A stretch of 64,000 nucleotides of DNA from Erwinia sorbitola (GTDB lineage: Bacteria; Pseudomonadota; Gammaproteobacteria; Enterobacterales; Enterobacteriaceae), in the NCBI RefSeq assembly GCF_009738185.1, contig NZ_CP046509.1:871501-935500 (forward strand), written 5' to 3'. Below the pieces are notes generated by a model. The model did no database searches and was not told where the DNA came from. It worked only from the letters and a program-made list of their open reading frames with translations. Below are positions 37,193 to 46,187 of this stretch, in pieces; position 1 is the stretch's first letter, and every line of letters starts with the position of its first letter. A program made the translations under genes and the position numbers.

Positions 37193-40100
37193 ACCAGCAG
37201 GCGCCTGAAAGGCTTGAGCCGTTAACTCTGCCGCTACACGGTGAGCGCCTGATTGAGGCGTCCGCCGGAACGGGAAAAACCTTTACCATCGGGCTACTTT
37301 ATCTGCGCCTGCTGTTGGGGCTGGGCGGGGAGTCAGCATTCGGCCGCCCGCTATCGGTGGAAGAGATTCTGGTGGTGACGTTTACCGAGGCGGCGACGGC
37401 TGAGTTGCGAGGGCGTATCCGCGCCAATATTCATGAGCTGCGTATTGCCTGTATTCGTGGTGAAAGCCGTAATCCGATGCTGGCAGCCCTGATGGCTGAA
37501 GTGACTGATTTATCACATGCGGCCTCCATGCTGCTGGCTGCCGAACGGCAGATGGATGAAGCGGGTATTTTTACTATTCACGGTTTCTGTCAGCGCATGC
37601 TCAATCTCAACGCTTTTGAGTCGGGTATGCTGTTTGAACAGGATCTGATTGAGGATGAAACTCCGCTGCGCCGCCGGGCGACGGCGGATTTCTGGCGCCG
37701 TCACTGCTATCCGCTGCCGCTGCCGGTAGCTCGTGTGGTTCGTCAGCTGTGGGATGGCCCGGAGCAGCTGCTAAAAACGCTGTCGCCATGGCTGGGCGGT
37801 GAGGCACCAGCGCTGAAATCCGCTCCGGCAGCCGATGAAACGCTGGAACAGCGCCATGAGAAGATCATCGCGCAAATCAACCAGATTAAACAGGCATGGC
37901 TGGCGGCAGAGGATTTACAGTCGTTGGTGGAGTCCTCCGGAGTCGATAAGCGCAGTTACAGTAGTAAGCACTTACCTAACTGGCTGGATAAAATTACCCA
38001 GTGGGCACAGACAGAAACTCAGGACTATGAAGTTATCAAAGATCTTGAGCGGTTTGGGCAGCGCGTGCTGTCAGATAAAACAAAAAAGGGTGAGCCGCCG
38101 CGCCATCCATTATTTGACCAGATTGATGCTTTCCTCGCTGAGCCACTCTCGCTGCGCGATCTTGTAATTGCCAGGGCGTTGCATGAAGTGCGTTTTGTGA
38201 CTCAGCAGGAGAAACGTCAGCATGCCCAGCTTGGCTTTGATGACCTGCTGGGGCGCTTTGATTTAGCGCTTCAGCAACCGGCTGGTGAAGCGCTGGCGGT
38301 GGCTATCCGTCAGCGTTATCCGGTGGCACTGATTGATGAGTTCCAGGATACCGATCCCCAGCAATACCGTATTTTTCATACACTCTACGCGCGCCAGTCT
38401 GAGAGCGCGCTATTGCTGATCGGTGACCCGAAACAGGCAATCTACGCCTTCCGCGGTGCGGATATCTTTACCTATATGAAAGCGCGGGCTGAAGTTAGCG
38501 CCCACTATACGCTTGAGACCAATTGGCGCTCATCACCGGCGATGATTGACGGCGTAAACCAGCTGTTTTTGCACCATACTAACCCCTTCTTATTCAGCGA
38601 AATTCCGTTTATCACCGTAAGCGCGGCTCAACCCAATGCAGAGCTGAGTTTTAGCATTGATGGTGAAGAGCAGCCGGCTTTGCAGTTCTGGCTTCAGCCA
38701 GGTGATGGCGTGGGAGTGAGTGATTACCAACAGTTTATGGCGCGCCAGTGTGCGGCGGAAATCCGCCGCTGGTTAAGCGCCGGGCAGCAGGGCACTGCAC
38801 TGATTGGCAAGCCCGGCAAACAGCAGCCGGTACGCGCCTCGGATATAACTATTCTGGTGCGCAGCCGCAGCGAGGCTTCGGTAATGCGCGAGGCGCTAAA
38901 CGGACTGGCGATCCCCTCAGTGTATCTTTCAAACCGCGACAGCGTATTTACCACTCCTGAAGCCCGCGAGATGCTGTGGCTGTTACAGGCGGTGCTTGCA
39001 CCTGAGCAGGAGCGTGTTCTGCGCAGTGCACTGGCCAGCAGCCTGCTTGGCCTTGATGCCCGTGCGCTGGATACCCTTAACCAGGATGAGCGCGCATGGG
39101 ATGCGCTGGTGGATGAGTTTACCGATTACCGTCAGCGCTGGTTAAAGCGCGGCGTGCTGCCGATGCTGCGTGAACTTATGGTAAAACGCCATATCGCGGA
39201 GAATTTGCTGGCATCTGACAGCGGTGAACGTCGCCTGACAGATCTGCTGCATCTGGGGGAGCTGTTGCAGGAGGCCGCCGCCTCTCTCGACAGCGAGCAT
39301 GCGCTGGTACGCTGGCTTGCCCAACAGGTGGAACAGCCAGATGGTCAGGTGGCTAACCAGCAGCTGCGCCTGGAAAGCGATCGCCACCTTGTGCAGATCG
39401 TCACCATCCATAAATCAAAAGGTCTGCAATATCCGCTGGTGTGGCTGCCGTTTATTGCCAATTTCCGCGAGGCAGATGACGGCGTTTATCACGATCGTCA
39501 GACTTTTGAAGCGCTGCTTGATTTGCAGCAGGGAGAAGAGAGCGTGGCGCTGGCCGAGCAGGAGAGGCTGGCCGAGGATCTTCGCCTGCTCTACGTGGCG
39601 CTGACGCGTTCGGTTTATCACTGTAGTGTTGGCGTTGCGCCACTGATTAAGGGTACCCGAAAGAAAGAGGGTAACAGCGATCTGCACCGCAGCGCATTGG
39701 GCTATCTTATTCAGCGGGGGGAGCCGGCTGACGCGGGCGGACTGCAAACGGCATTACTGACGCTGCAAAGCAAGGGGACAGCGGTGACGCTGCCGCAGGA
39801 GCCGGACGATACCGTATGGCAGCCGCAGCGTGAAGATCCACAGGCGTTGAGCAGCCAGCAGTTACAGCGTTCACTGCGCGACGACTGGCGAGTGACCAGC
39901 TACTCAGGCCTGCAACAGCATGGCCATTCACCGGCGCTGGATCTGTTGCCAAGGCTGGATGTGGATGCCTCTGGTGAGGCCAGCGACGAACTGTTGCCGC
40001 AGCTTACACCACACAGTTTCCCACGGGGGGCTGCGCCAGGTACTTTCCTGCACGGGCTGTTTGAAACCCTCGAATTTACTGCTCCGCTGGATGATGAGTG

Positions 40101-40725
40101 GCTGGCGCTTCAGCTGAGTAGCCAGGGGCTGGACGAGGCCTGGCATCCGGTGATGCGCGACTGGATCGAGCGTATTCTGCATACGCCACTTAATGAGGAT
40201 GGTGTGAGCCTGGATCAGCTGGCACCTGACGTCAGACGGGTTGAATTACAGTTTTATCTGCCAATTTCGCGTCTGCTGACCGCAGCAGCGCTTGACCAGG
40301 TAGTGCGCCAGGATCCACTCTCCGCCAGCTGTCCGCCCCTTGATTTCTATCAGGTTCAGGGGATGCTGAAGGGTTTTATCGACCTGGTATTTTGCTGGCA
40401 GGGAAAATATTACCTGCTGGACTATAAATCTAACTGGCTGGGCGAAGACAGCGCTGCCTATACCCGTCAGGCAATGGAGCAGGCGATGCAGTCGCATCGC
40501 TACGATTTGCAGTACCAGCTTTATACCCTGGCGCTGCATCGCTATCTGCGCCACCGTCTGGCCGACTATGACTATGAGCGCCATTTCGGTGGCGTGATTT
40601 ATCTGTTCCTGCGTGGCCTGGACGGGGCAGAGGGCAGCAATGGTATTTACAGCACACGTCCGCAGGCAGATTTTGTCACCGCGCTTGATCGGTTGTTTGC
40701 CAACGACGCGGAGCATACAGCATGA
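37189..40725 (+). CDS. recB: Exodeoxyribonuclease V beta subunit RecB
   Basis: RecB provides the 3'-5' helicase motor and the only nuclease site of RecBCD. The 1178 residues match the E. coli length of 1180. The Walker A motif EASAGTGKTFTIG is near residue 23, other SF1 helicase motifs (LIDEFQDTDPQQY, LIGDPKQAIYAFRGAD) follow, and the C-terminal nuclease motif FIDLVFCWQGKYYLLDYKSN carries the metal-binding Asp and Lys. The start overlaps ptrA (ATGA) and the stop overlaps recD (ATGA), giving one translationally coupled operon. Confidence 0.98.
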   Translation: MNQQAPERLEPLTLPLHGERLIEASAGTGKTFTIGLLYLRLLLGLGGESAFGRPLSVEEILVVTFTEAATAELRGRIRANIHELRIACIRGESRNPMLAALMAEVTDLSHAASMLLAAERQMDEAGIFTIHGFCQRMLNLNAFESGMLFEQDLIEDETPLRRRATADFWRRHCYPLPLPVARVVRQLWDGPEQLLKTLSPWLGGEAPALKSAPAADETLEQRHEKIIAQINQIKQAWLAAEDLQSLVESSGVDKRSYSSKHLPNWLDKITQWAQTETQDYEVIKDLERFGQRVLSDKTKKGEPPRHPLFDQIDAFLAEPLSLRDLVIARALHEVRFVTQQEKRQHAQLGFDDLLGRFDLALQQPAGEALAVAIRQRYPVALIDEFQDTDPQQYRIFHTLYARQSESALLLIGDPKQAIYAFRGADIFTYMKARAEVSAHYTLETNWRSSPAMIDGVNQLFLHHTNPFLFSEIPFITVSAAQPNAELSFSIDGEEQPALQFWLQPGDGVGVSDYQQFMARQCAAEIRRWLSAGQQGTALIGKPGKQQPVRASDITILVRSRSEASVMREALNGLAIPSVYLSNRDSVFTTPEAREMLWLLQAVLAPEQERVLRSALASSLLGLDARALDTLNQDERAWDALVDEFTDYRQRWLKRGVLPMLRELMVKRHIAENLLASDSGERRLTDLLHLGELLQEAAASLDSEHALVRWLAQQVEQPDGQVANQQLRLESDRHLVQIVTIHKSKGLQYPLVWLPFIANFREADDGVYHDRQTFEALLDLQQGEESVALAEQERLAEDLRLLYVALTRSVYHCSVGVAPLIKGTRKKEGNSDLHRSALGYLIQRGEPADAGGLQTALLTLQSKGTAVTLPQEPDDTVWQPQREDPQALSSQQLQRSLRDDWRVTSYSGLQQHGHSPALDLLPRLDVDASGEASDELLPQLTPHSFPRGAAPGTFLHGLFETLEFTAPLDDEWLALQLSSQGLDEAWHPVMRDWIERILHTPLNEDGVSLDQLAPDVRRVELQFYLPISRLLTAAALDQVVRQDPLSASCPPLDFYQVQGMLKGFIDLVFCWQGKYYLLDYKSNWLGEDSAAYTRQAMEQAMQSHRYDLQYQLYTLALHRYLRHRLADYDYERHFGGVIYLFLRGLDGAEGSNGIYSTRPQADFVTALDRLFANDAEHTA

Positions 40726-42560
40726 CGCTGACAGAAGGTTTACAGCAGGCGCAGCGTCTGCGGCTGCTGCGTCCGCTCGACGTTCAGTTTGCTCAGATGG
40801 TGGCGAGCGCGGAGCAACCCGCGCTGATGCTGGCTGCTGCGCTGGTGAGCCGCGACGCCGGGGAAGGTCACGTCTGCCTGCCTCTCGACCAGTTATATCC
40901 TGAGGCTTTTTTTGCCGGGCGACATACCGACCTGGCGCAGGCGTTATGGCAGGCTGCCGGGGCACCGCAGGACTGGGCTGATTATTTACTGGCGCAAAGT
41001 GCGGTCGGTGACGGAAAGTCAGCCACACCGCTGGTGCTGCATCAGCAGCGCCTCTATCTGCACCGGATGTGGCAGAGCGAAGGGGAAGTGGCGCAATTTG
41101 TTCAGCGTCAGCAGCACTCTGTGGCGCTGGATGAGGTGCAGATGCGTCAGACGCTGGATCGTTATTTCGGGCAGCAGCCGGACGATTGGCAGAAGATCGC
41201 CGCCGCAGTGGCGCTCACCCGCCAGGTTGCGGTGATTTCCGGCGGGCCGGGTACCGGCAAGACCACCACGGTGGCGAAACTGCTTGCCAGCCTGATTGAG
41301 CTGTCGGCGACGTCACCACGAATTGAGCTGGCGGCTCCAACCGGGAAAGCGGCGGCAAGACTGACGGAATCGCTGGGTAAAACGCTACAGGAACTGAAGC
41401 TGGATGACGCTATCCGCAACAGTTTTCCCGGTGAGGCAACGACGCTGCACCGCCTGTTGGGCGCGCTACCGGGCAGCCAGCGCATGCGTTATCACCGGGG
41501 GAATCCGCTGCATCTTGACGTGCTGGTGGTGGATGAAGCTTCAATGGTGGATCTGCCGATGCTGGCTAACCTGATCGCCGCGTTGCCTGCACAGGCGCGA
41601 GTCATCTTCCTTGGTGACCGCGATCAGCTCGCCTCGGTGGAAGCTGGTGCCGTACTGGGGGATATTTGCCGCTGTGCCGAATCCGGTTACAGCATGGAGC
41701 GTGCCGCTGAACTGACGCGCCTCACGGGCTGCGATGTATCCGGACGTGAGGATGCCAGCGCTTCGGAGGTTCGCGATATAATCTGCCTGCTGCGTAAAAG
41801 CTATCGATTCACCGAATCATCAGGAATTGGTCAGCTTGCACAGGCAGTCAACGCCGGAGAGGTGAAGCGGGTAGAGCAGGTATTCAGCGGTGGTTTTAGT
41901 GATATCCGTCGTCAGACTTTAAGCAGCAGCGAGGATTATCAGCAGCTGCTGGATGAGTGTGTGGCTGGTTATCGCGGCTATCTGCAACGCCTGTCATCAG
42001 GCGCGGAGCCTGCTGAGGTTCTGGCAGAGTTTGGCCGTTTCCAGCTGCTGTGTGCTCTGCGCGAAGGGCCGTTTGGCGTATCAGGGCTGAATGACCGTAT
42101 TGAGCAGTCGCTGCGTCAGGCGGGGCTTATCCGTCGCAATATTGCCGTAAATGGCAAATGGTTTGTCGGGCGGCCAGTGATGATCGCCCGCAACGATCGT
42201 GCGTTGGGGCTGTTTAACGGCGATATCGGCATTGCGATGCTGGACGAAGAGCAGCAGCTCAAGGTGTTCTTCCCATTGCCTGATGGCAGCATCAAAGCTG
42301 TGCAGCCGAGCCGCCTGCCGCCGCATGATAGCGCCTGGGCGATGACGGTGCATAAGTCTCAGGGCTCTGAGTTTGATCATACGCTGATGGTGTTGCCAAA
42401 TCAGGTGTTGCCGGTGCTGACGCGTGAACTGGTGTATACCGCCATCACCCGCGCTAAACGGCAGCTGACGTTATATGCAGATAAAGCAGTGTTTAACAGC
42501 GCCGTGAAGATGCGTACGCAGAGGCGTAGCGGCCTGGTGGATCGGTTAACGCAGGTGTAG
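40722..42560 (+). CDS. recD: Exodeoxyribonuclease V alpha subunit RecD
   Basis: RecD is the fast 5'-3' helicase of RecBCD and controls nuclease activity at Chi. It has 612 residues against 608 in E. coli. Walker A is GGPGTGKTTTVAKLL near residue 177, Walker B VVDEASMVDLPML, and the C-terminal SF1 motif MTVHKSQGSEFDH is present. It overlaps recB by 4 bases and ends the operon; a hairpin at 42580-42601 follows. Confidence 0.97.
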   Translation: MTLTEGLQQAQRLRLLRPLDVQFAQMVASAEQPALMLAAALVSRDAGEGHVCLPLDQLYPEAFFAGRHTDLAQALWQAAGAPQDWADYLLAQSAVGDGKSATPLVLHQQRLYLHRMWQSEGEVAQFVQRQQHSVALDEVQMRQTLDRYFGQQPDDWQKIAAAVALTRQVAVISGGPGTGKTTTVAKLLASLIELSATSPRIELAAPTGKAAARLTESLGKTLQELKLDDAIRNSFPGEATTLHRLLGALPGSQRMRYHRGNPLHLDVLVVDEASMVDLPMLANLIAALPAQARVIFLGDRDQLASVEAGAVLGDICRCAESGYSMERAAELTRLTGCDVSGREDASASEVRDIICLLRKSYRFTESSGIGQLAQAVNAGEVKRVEQVFSGGFSDIRRQTLSSSEDYQQLLDECVAGYRGYLQRLSSGAEPAEVLAEFGRFQLLCALREGPFGVSGLNDRIEQSLRQAGLIRRNIAVNGKWFVGRPVMIARNDRALGLFNGDIGIAMLDEEQQLKVFFPLPDGSIKAVQPSRLPPHDSAWAMTVHKSQGSEFDHTLMVLPNQVLPVLTRELVYTAITRAKRQLTLYADKAVFNSAVKMRTQRRSGLVDRLTQV

Positions 42561-42579
42561 AGGGGATCCCGGTTAACAA

Positions 42580-42601
42580 GGGGCAAGGTGTGTCTTGCCC
42601 C
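42580..42601. terminator. Hairpin between convergent recD and argA
   Basis: An 8-bp perfect stem GGGGCAAG/CTTGCCCC with a 6-base loop lies between the stop codons. Neither side has a long T run (TTGTTAA on the minus strand), so it is a modest bidirectional terminator. Confidence 0.6.
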
Positions 42602-42625
42602 AACGATTAATCGTGTAACGTGCGA

Positions 42626-43981
42626 TTAACTCTGGCGCGTTTGGGCGTTTGCTTCGCGCAGATCCACCATCAGCACTTTCGAGCGGCGCTGATAGTTATA
42701 CATCTGTTTTTTGCTTTCCGGCAGCAGCTCGATATCCACCGGAACAAAACCGCGCTCCTGGAACCAGTGAATACTGCGGGTGGTCAGGACAAACAGCTTT
42801 TTCAGCCCCATCTGACGCGCCTGTAATGCCACGCGCTCCAGCAGTGCTTCACCGCGTGCTGAACTACGATAATCAGGATGTACCGCAACGCAGGCCATCT
42901 CACCGATCTGCTCTTCCGGGAAGGGATAGAGCGCCGCACAGCCGATGGTCAGGTTATCGCGTTCGACGATGGTAAATTTATCGATCTCCATCTCCAGCTG
43001 CTCTCGTGAGCGCCGCACCAGAATACCCTGCTGCTCCAGCGGGCGGATCAGCTCCAGAATACCGCCAATATCGTTAATGGTGGCGCGGCGGATCTGCTCG
43101 GCGCTCTCCATCACAATCTGCGTACCGATACCGTCGCGGGAGAACAGCTCCTGTAACAGAGCGCCATCTTCCTGATAGCTGATCAGGTGACTACGGCGGA
43201 CGCCGCTGCGGCAGGCTTTTACTGCACCACGCAGAAAACGCACCGTGCCGGAGTGATAGTCATCGCTGCTTTCCAGCTCTTCTATCCGCTGCTGTGCTTC
43301 ATTAGGGAACAGTTCGGAAATAATATTACCTTCGCTGTTGGTTACGCCCTGCTCAGAGCAGAAGCCGATCATTTTTTCGGCTTTCAGCTTGATGGCCAGC
43401 TGAGTGGCGACCTCTTCAGAGGTCAGATTAAAACTTTCCCCGGTGACAGAGACCGCTACCGGCCCCATCAGCACGATGGCACCGCTGTCCAGCTGGCGAT
43501 GAATAGCTTCTTCGTCGATGCGGCGGATACGACCGCTGTGGCAGTAGTCCACGCCGTCATCCACGCCCAGCGGCTGGGCAATGATAAAGTTGCCGCTGAC
43601 CACATTAATATGCGCGCCTTGTAACGGCGTGTTGTTAAGGCTCATCGACAGTCGGGCGGTAATATCCAGCTGCAAACGACCTGCCGCCTGCTTCACCAGC
43701 TCCAGCGATTGCGCATCGGTGACGCGGGTATGTTTATGGTAGAGAGGTTCCAGATGGCGTTCAGAGAGGCTTGCATCGATTTGTGGGCGTGCGCCGTACA
43801 CCACCACCAGGCGGATACCGAGGCTGTGCAGCAGGCCAATATCATTGACGATGCTTGAGAAGTTCTCATGCTCGATGGCTTCACCACCCAGCATAATGAC
43901 AAACGTTTTACCACGATGGGCATTGATATAGGGAACAGTATGGCGAAATCCCTGAACCAGCTCGGTACTACGTTCCTTCAC
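42626..43981 (-). CDS. argA: N-acetylglutamate synthase ArgA
   Basis: ArgA makes N-acetylglutamate from acetyl-CoA and glutamate, the first step of arginine synthesis. It has an N-terminal amino-acid-kinase-like domain (VIMLGGEAIEHENF, SGNFIIAQPLGVDDG) and a C-terminal GNAT acetyltransferase domain (IGEMACVAVHPDYRSSARGEALL). I chose GTG 43981 because an AGAGGG ribosome-binding site lies about 6 bases before it and E. coli also starts there; ATG 43999 is in frame but overlaps the proposed operator and has no such site. The product is 451 residues against 443 in E. coli, with an extra C-terminal tail. Two ARG boxes overlap the start region, predicting ArgR repression. Confidence 0.96.
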   Translation of the reverse strand: MKERSTELVQGFRHTVPYINAHRGKTFVIMLGGEAIEHENFSSIVNDIGLLHSLGIRLVVVYGARPQIDASLSERHLEPLYHKHTRVTDAQSLELVKQAAGRLQLDITARLSMSLNNTPLQGAHINVVSGNFIIAQPLGVDDGVDYCHSGRIRRIDEEAIHRQLDSGAIVLMGPVAVSVTGESFNLTSEEVATQLAIKLKAEKMIGFCSEQGVTNSEGNIISELFPNEAQQRIEELESSDDYHSGTVRFLRGAVKACRSGVRRSHLISYQEDGALLQELFSRDGIGTQIVMESAEQIRRATINDIGGILELIRPLEQQGILVRRSREQLEMEIDKFTIVERDNLTIGCAALYPFPEEQIGEMACVAVHPDYRSSARGEALLERVALQARQMGLKKLFVLTTRSIHWFQERGFVPVDIELLPESKKQMYNYQRRSKVLMVDLREANAQTRQS

Positions 43982-43992
43982 GGCAAACCCTC

Positions 43993-44031
43993 TCTGCATT
44001 ATTATTCGTTAAAAGTGTATTTTTATTCTTT
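43993..44031 (-). promoter_or_regulatory. Tandem ARG boxes (ArgR operator) of argA
   Basis: Two imperfect matches to the ARG box core TGAAT-N4-ATTCA are present: TGCAT-tatt-ATTCG (43995-44008) and TGTAT-tttt-ATTCT (44016-44029). Their centres are exactly 21 bp apart, the standard spacing for an ArgR hexamer bound to two 18-bp boxes. They lie 12-50 bases upstream of the argA GTG. Confidence 0.75.
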
Positions 44032-44273
44032 TATCGGGTCGGGTGCAAGTGCATTTATCCTTACTTATCACCCGCTACGGAGTTTGACCAGGGCTAATGC
44101 CCTGAATTAAACGCTTTTTTGGGGTGACACTGTGGGGCAGATTCGTTAAAGTTTTTCCAAAAGACACTTTATATTTAAAGCAGTCACGCTGATTATTTTT
44201 TGTCTGTCTGTTTGTGTTTCTTTTTCTTACATTTTCTTTGTTTTTTTTGCTACAAAACAGCACCGGGAGCGGC

Positions 44274-45521
44274 ATGACCGATTCAACATCACTTAACCGG
44301 CGGCGGTTATTACAAGGGGCAGGAGCTGCCTGGTTACTTAGTATCAGCCGTGTGGGTATGGCTGCCAGCAGCCATGTCGTGGCGATTCGCCTCTGGCCCT
44401 CATCGACCTATTCCCGTCTGACTATTGAGTCCAGCACGCCGCTTAAGTATAAGCAGTTTGCTTTGAGCAATCCCGAGCGTGTAGTGGTGGATATTGAAAA
44501 TACCCGCCTTAATTCAACGCTGAACAGCGTCGGTAATCTGGTTCGCCGTGACGACCCCTATATAAAAAATGCCCGTGTTGGCCAGTTTGACCCAAATACC
44601 GTCCGCCTGGTGCTTGAGTTAAAGCAAAACGTCGCGCCGCGCATCTTCACCCTGGCCCCGGTTGCCGGGATCAAAAACCGTCTGGTGCTGGATCTCTATC
44701 CGGCCACTACCCAGCAGCACAATGATGATCCGCTACTGGCGTTGCTGGAAGATTACAACAAGGGCGATCTTGAACGTAGCCAGCCGGCGGCCGCGCCGCT
44801 GCCGGGTAAAGCAGGCCGGGATCGTCCGATTGTCATTATGATCGATCCCGGTCATGGCGGGGAAGATTCCGGCGCGGTGGGCAAGCATAAAACCCGAGAG
44901 AAAGACGTGGTGCTGAAGATTGGCCGCCGTCTGAAAGCCCTGATCGATAAGCAGCCGAATATGCGTGCTTACATGACGCGCAATGAAGATGTGTTTATTC
45001 CCCTGAAAGTACGGGTGGCAAAGGCGCGCAAGCAGCGGGCCGATCTGTTTATTTCGATTCATGCAGATGCATTCACCAGCCGTGCGGCGCGCGGTTCATC
45101 AGTATTTGCGCTGTCGACAAAAGGAGCGACCAGTACCGCTGCCCGCTTTCTGGCAAAGTCGCAGAATGAGTCAGATCTGATTGGTGGTGTAAGCAAGAGT
45201 GGCGACCGTTATCTCGATCACACCATGTTTGATATGGTGCAGAGCCTGACGATTAACGATAGTCTGAAATTTGGTAAAGAAGTGCTGTCGCGTATGGGAA
45301 AGATAAACCATCTTCATAAGCGTACGGTGGATCAGGCTGGTTTTGCGGTATTGAAAGCGCCGGATATTCCATCGATTCTGGTGGAGACTGCGTTTATCAG
45401 TAATATCGAAGAGGAGCGTAAGCTGCGCACCGCGCGTTTTCAGAATCAGGTGGCGGCTTCGATTCTGGCAGGAATTAAAGCGTATTTTGCCAGCGGTGCA
45501 CCGATCGCGCCGCGTAAATAA
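44274..45521 (+). CDS. amiC: N-acetylmuramoyl-L-alanine amidase AmiC
   Basis: AmiC cleaves the amide bond between the peptide and glycan strands of septal murein, and is activated by NlpD during daughter-cell separation. The 415-residue product has a Tat signal with twin arginines (NRRRLLQGAGAAWLLS) near residue 10. An N-terminal AMIN targeting domain (about 35-140) follows, then an Amidase_3 zinc domain with MIDPGHGGEDSGAVG, the HADAF motif and the glutamate in SILVETAFISN. A GGGAG ribosome-binding site precedes ATG 44274. The frame is open 60 bases upstream, but that part is T-rich and unlike AmiC. It is divergent from argA. Confidence 0.97.
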   Translation: MTDSTSLNRRRLLQGAGAAWLLSISRVGMAASSHVVAIRLWPSSTYSRLTIESSTPLKYKQFALSNPERVVVDIENTRLNSTLNSVGNLVRRDDPYIKNARVGQFDPNTVRLVLELKQNVAPRIFTLAPVAGIKNRLVLDLYPATTQQHNDDPLLALLEDYNKGDLERSQPAAAPLPGKAGRDRPIVIMIDPGHGGEDSGAVGKHKTREKDVVLKIGRRLKALIDKQPNMRAYMTRNEDVFIPLKVRVAKARKQRADLFISIHADAFTSRAARGSSVFALSTKGATSTAARFLAKSQNESDLIGGVSKSGDRYLDHTMFDMVQSLTINDSLKFGKEVLSRMGKINHLHKRTVDQAGFAVLKAPDIPSILVETAFISNIEEERKLRTARFQNQVAASILAGIKAYFASGAPIAPRK

Positions 45522-45599
45522 GCAATCAGCGGAAAGGATTCTGCTGTGATTCAGGCTAAAAGGGAAAAAATGGAATTGAAATGGGCAGATGCCAGATAC

Positions 45600-45622
45600 A
45601 AAAAAACACCCGAAAGGGTGTT
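45600..45622 (-). terminator. Intrinsic terminator of the initiator tRNA operon
   Basis: On the minus strand a 7-bp stem AACACCC/GGGTGTT with a 4-base loop is followed by a run of T. It begins 4 bases after the last tRNA gene. Confidence 0.9.
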
Positions 45623-45626
45623 CGAT

Positions 45627-45703
<77 letters not shown>

Positions 45704-45750
45704 TCCGATTGACGCTTTACTACTTTTACTTCCCACCCACGACGGAAAAT

Positions 45751-45827
<77 letters not shown>

Positions 45828-45903
45828 TCCGCGTGGTTTGCCGCTTCCATCACGACAACTATCTTTTTTACTGCTTAACTCAATCTTACAGACTTCAGTT
45901 AAT

Positions 45904-45980
<77 letters not shown>

Positions 45981-45993
45981 TCCGTGGATGCGC

Positions 45994-46021
45994 ACTATAC
46001 GCCTGATGGGTTTTGTTGCAA
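45994..46021 (-). promoter_or_regulatory. Promoter of the initiator tRNA operon
   Basis: Read on the minus strand: -35 TTGCAA (46016-46021), a 16-bp spacer, -10 TATAGT (45994-45999), then a GC-rich GCGC discriminator. That discriminator is the usual mark of stringently controlled stable-RNA promoters. Confidence 0.8.
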
Positions 46022-46187
46022 CCCCTTTTTGCAGATAAGTGGTTAAAAACGTTGTTGTGATGCTTTTTTCTGCTCTGATGCTGAAATGTTGCACAAATGG
46101 CCCATCTCTTTTTCTACTGGCGCATTTAATTATGTCGGTGCCTTTGCTATCTTCGCGCAGGGTTTCCGTATAAAGGTAGAGAAAGGA

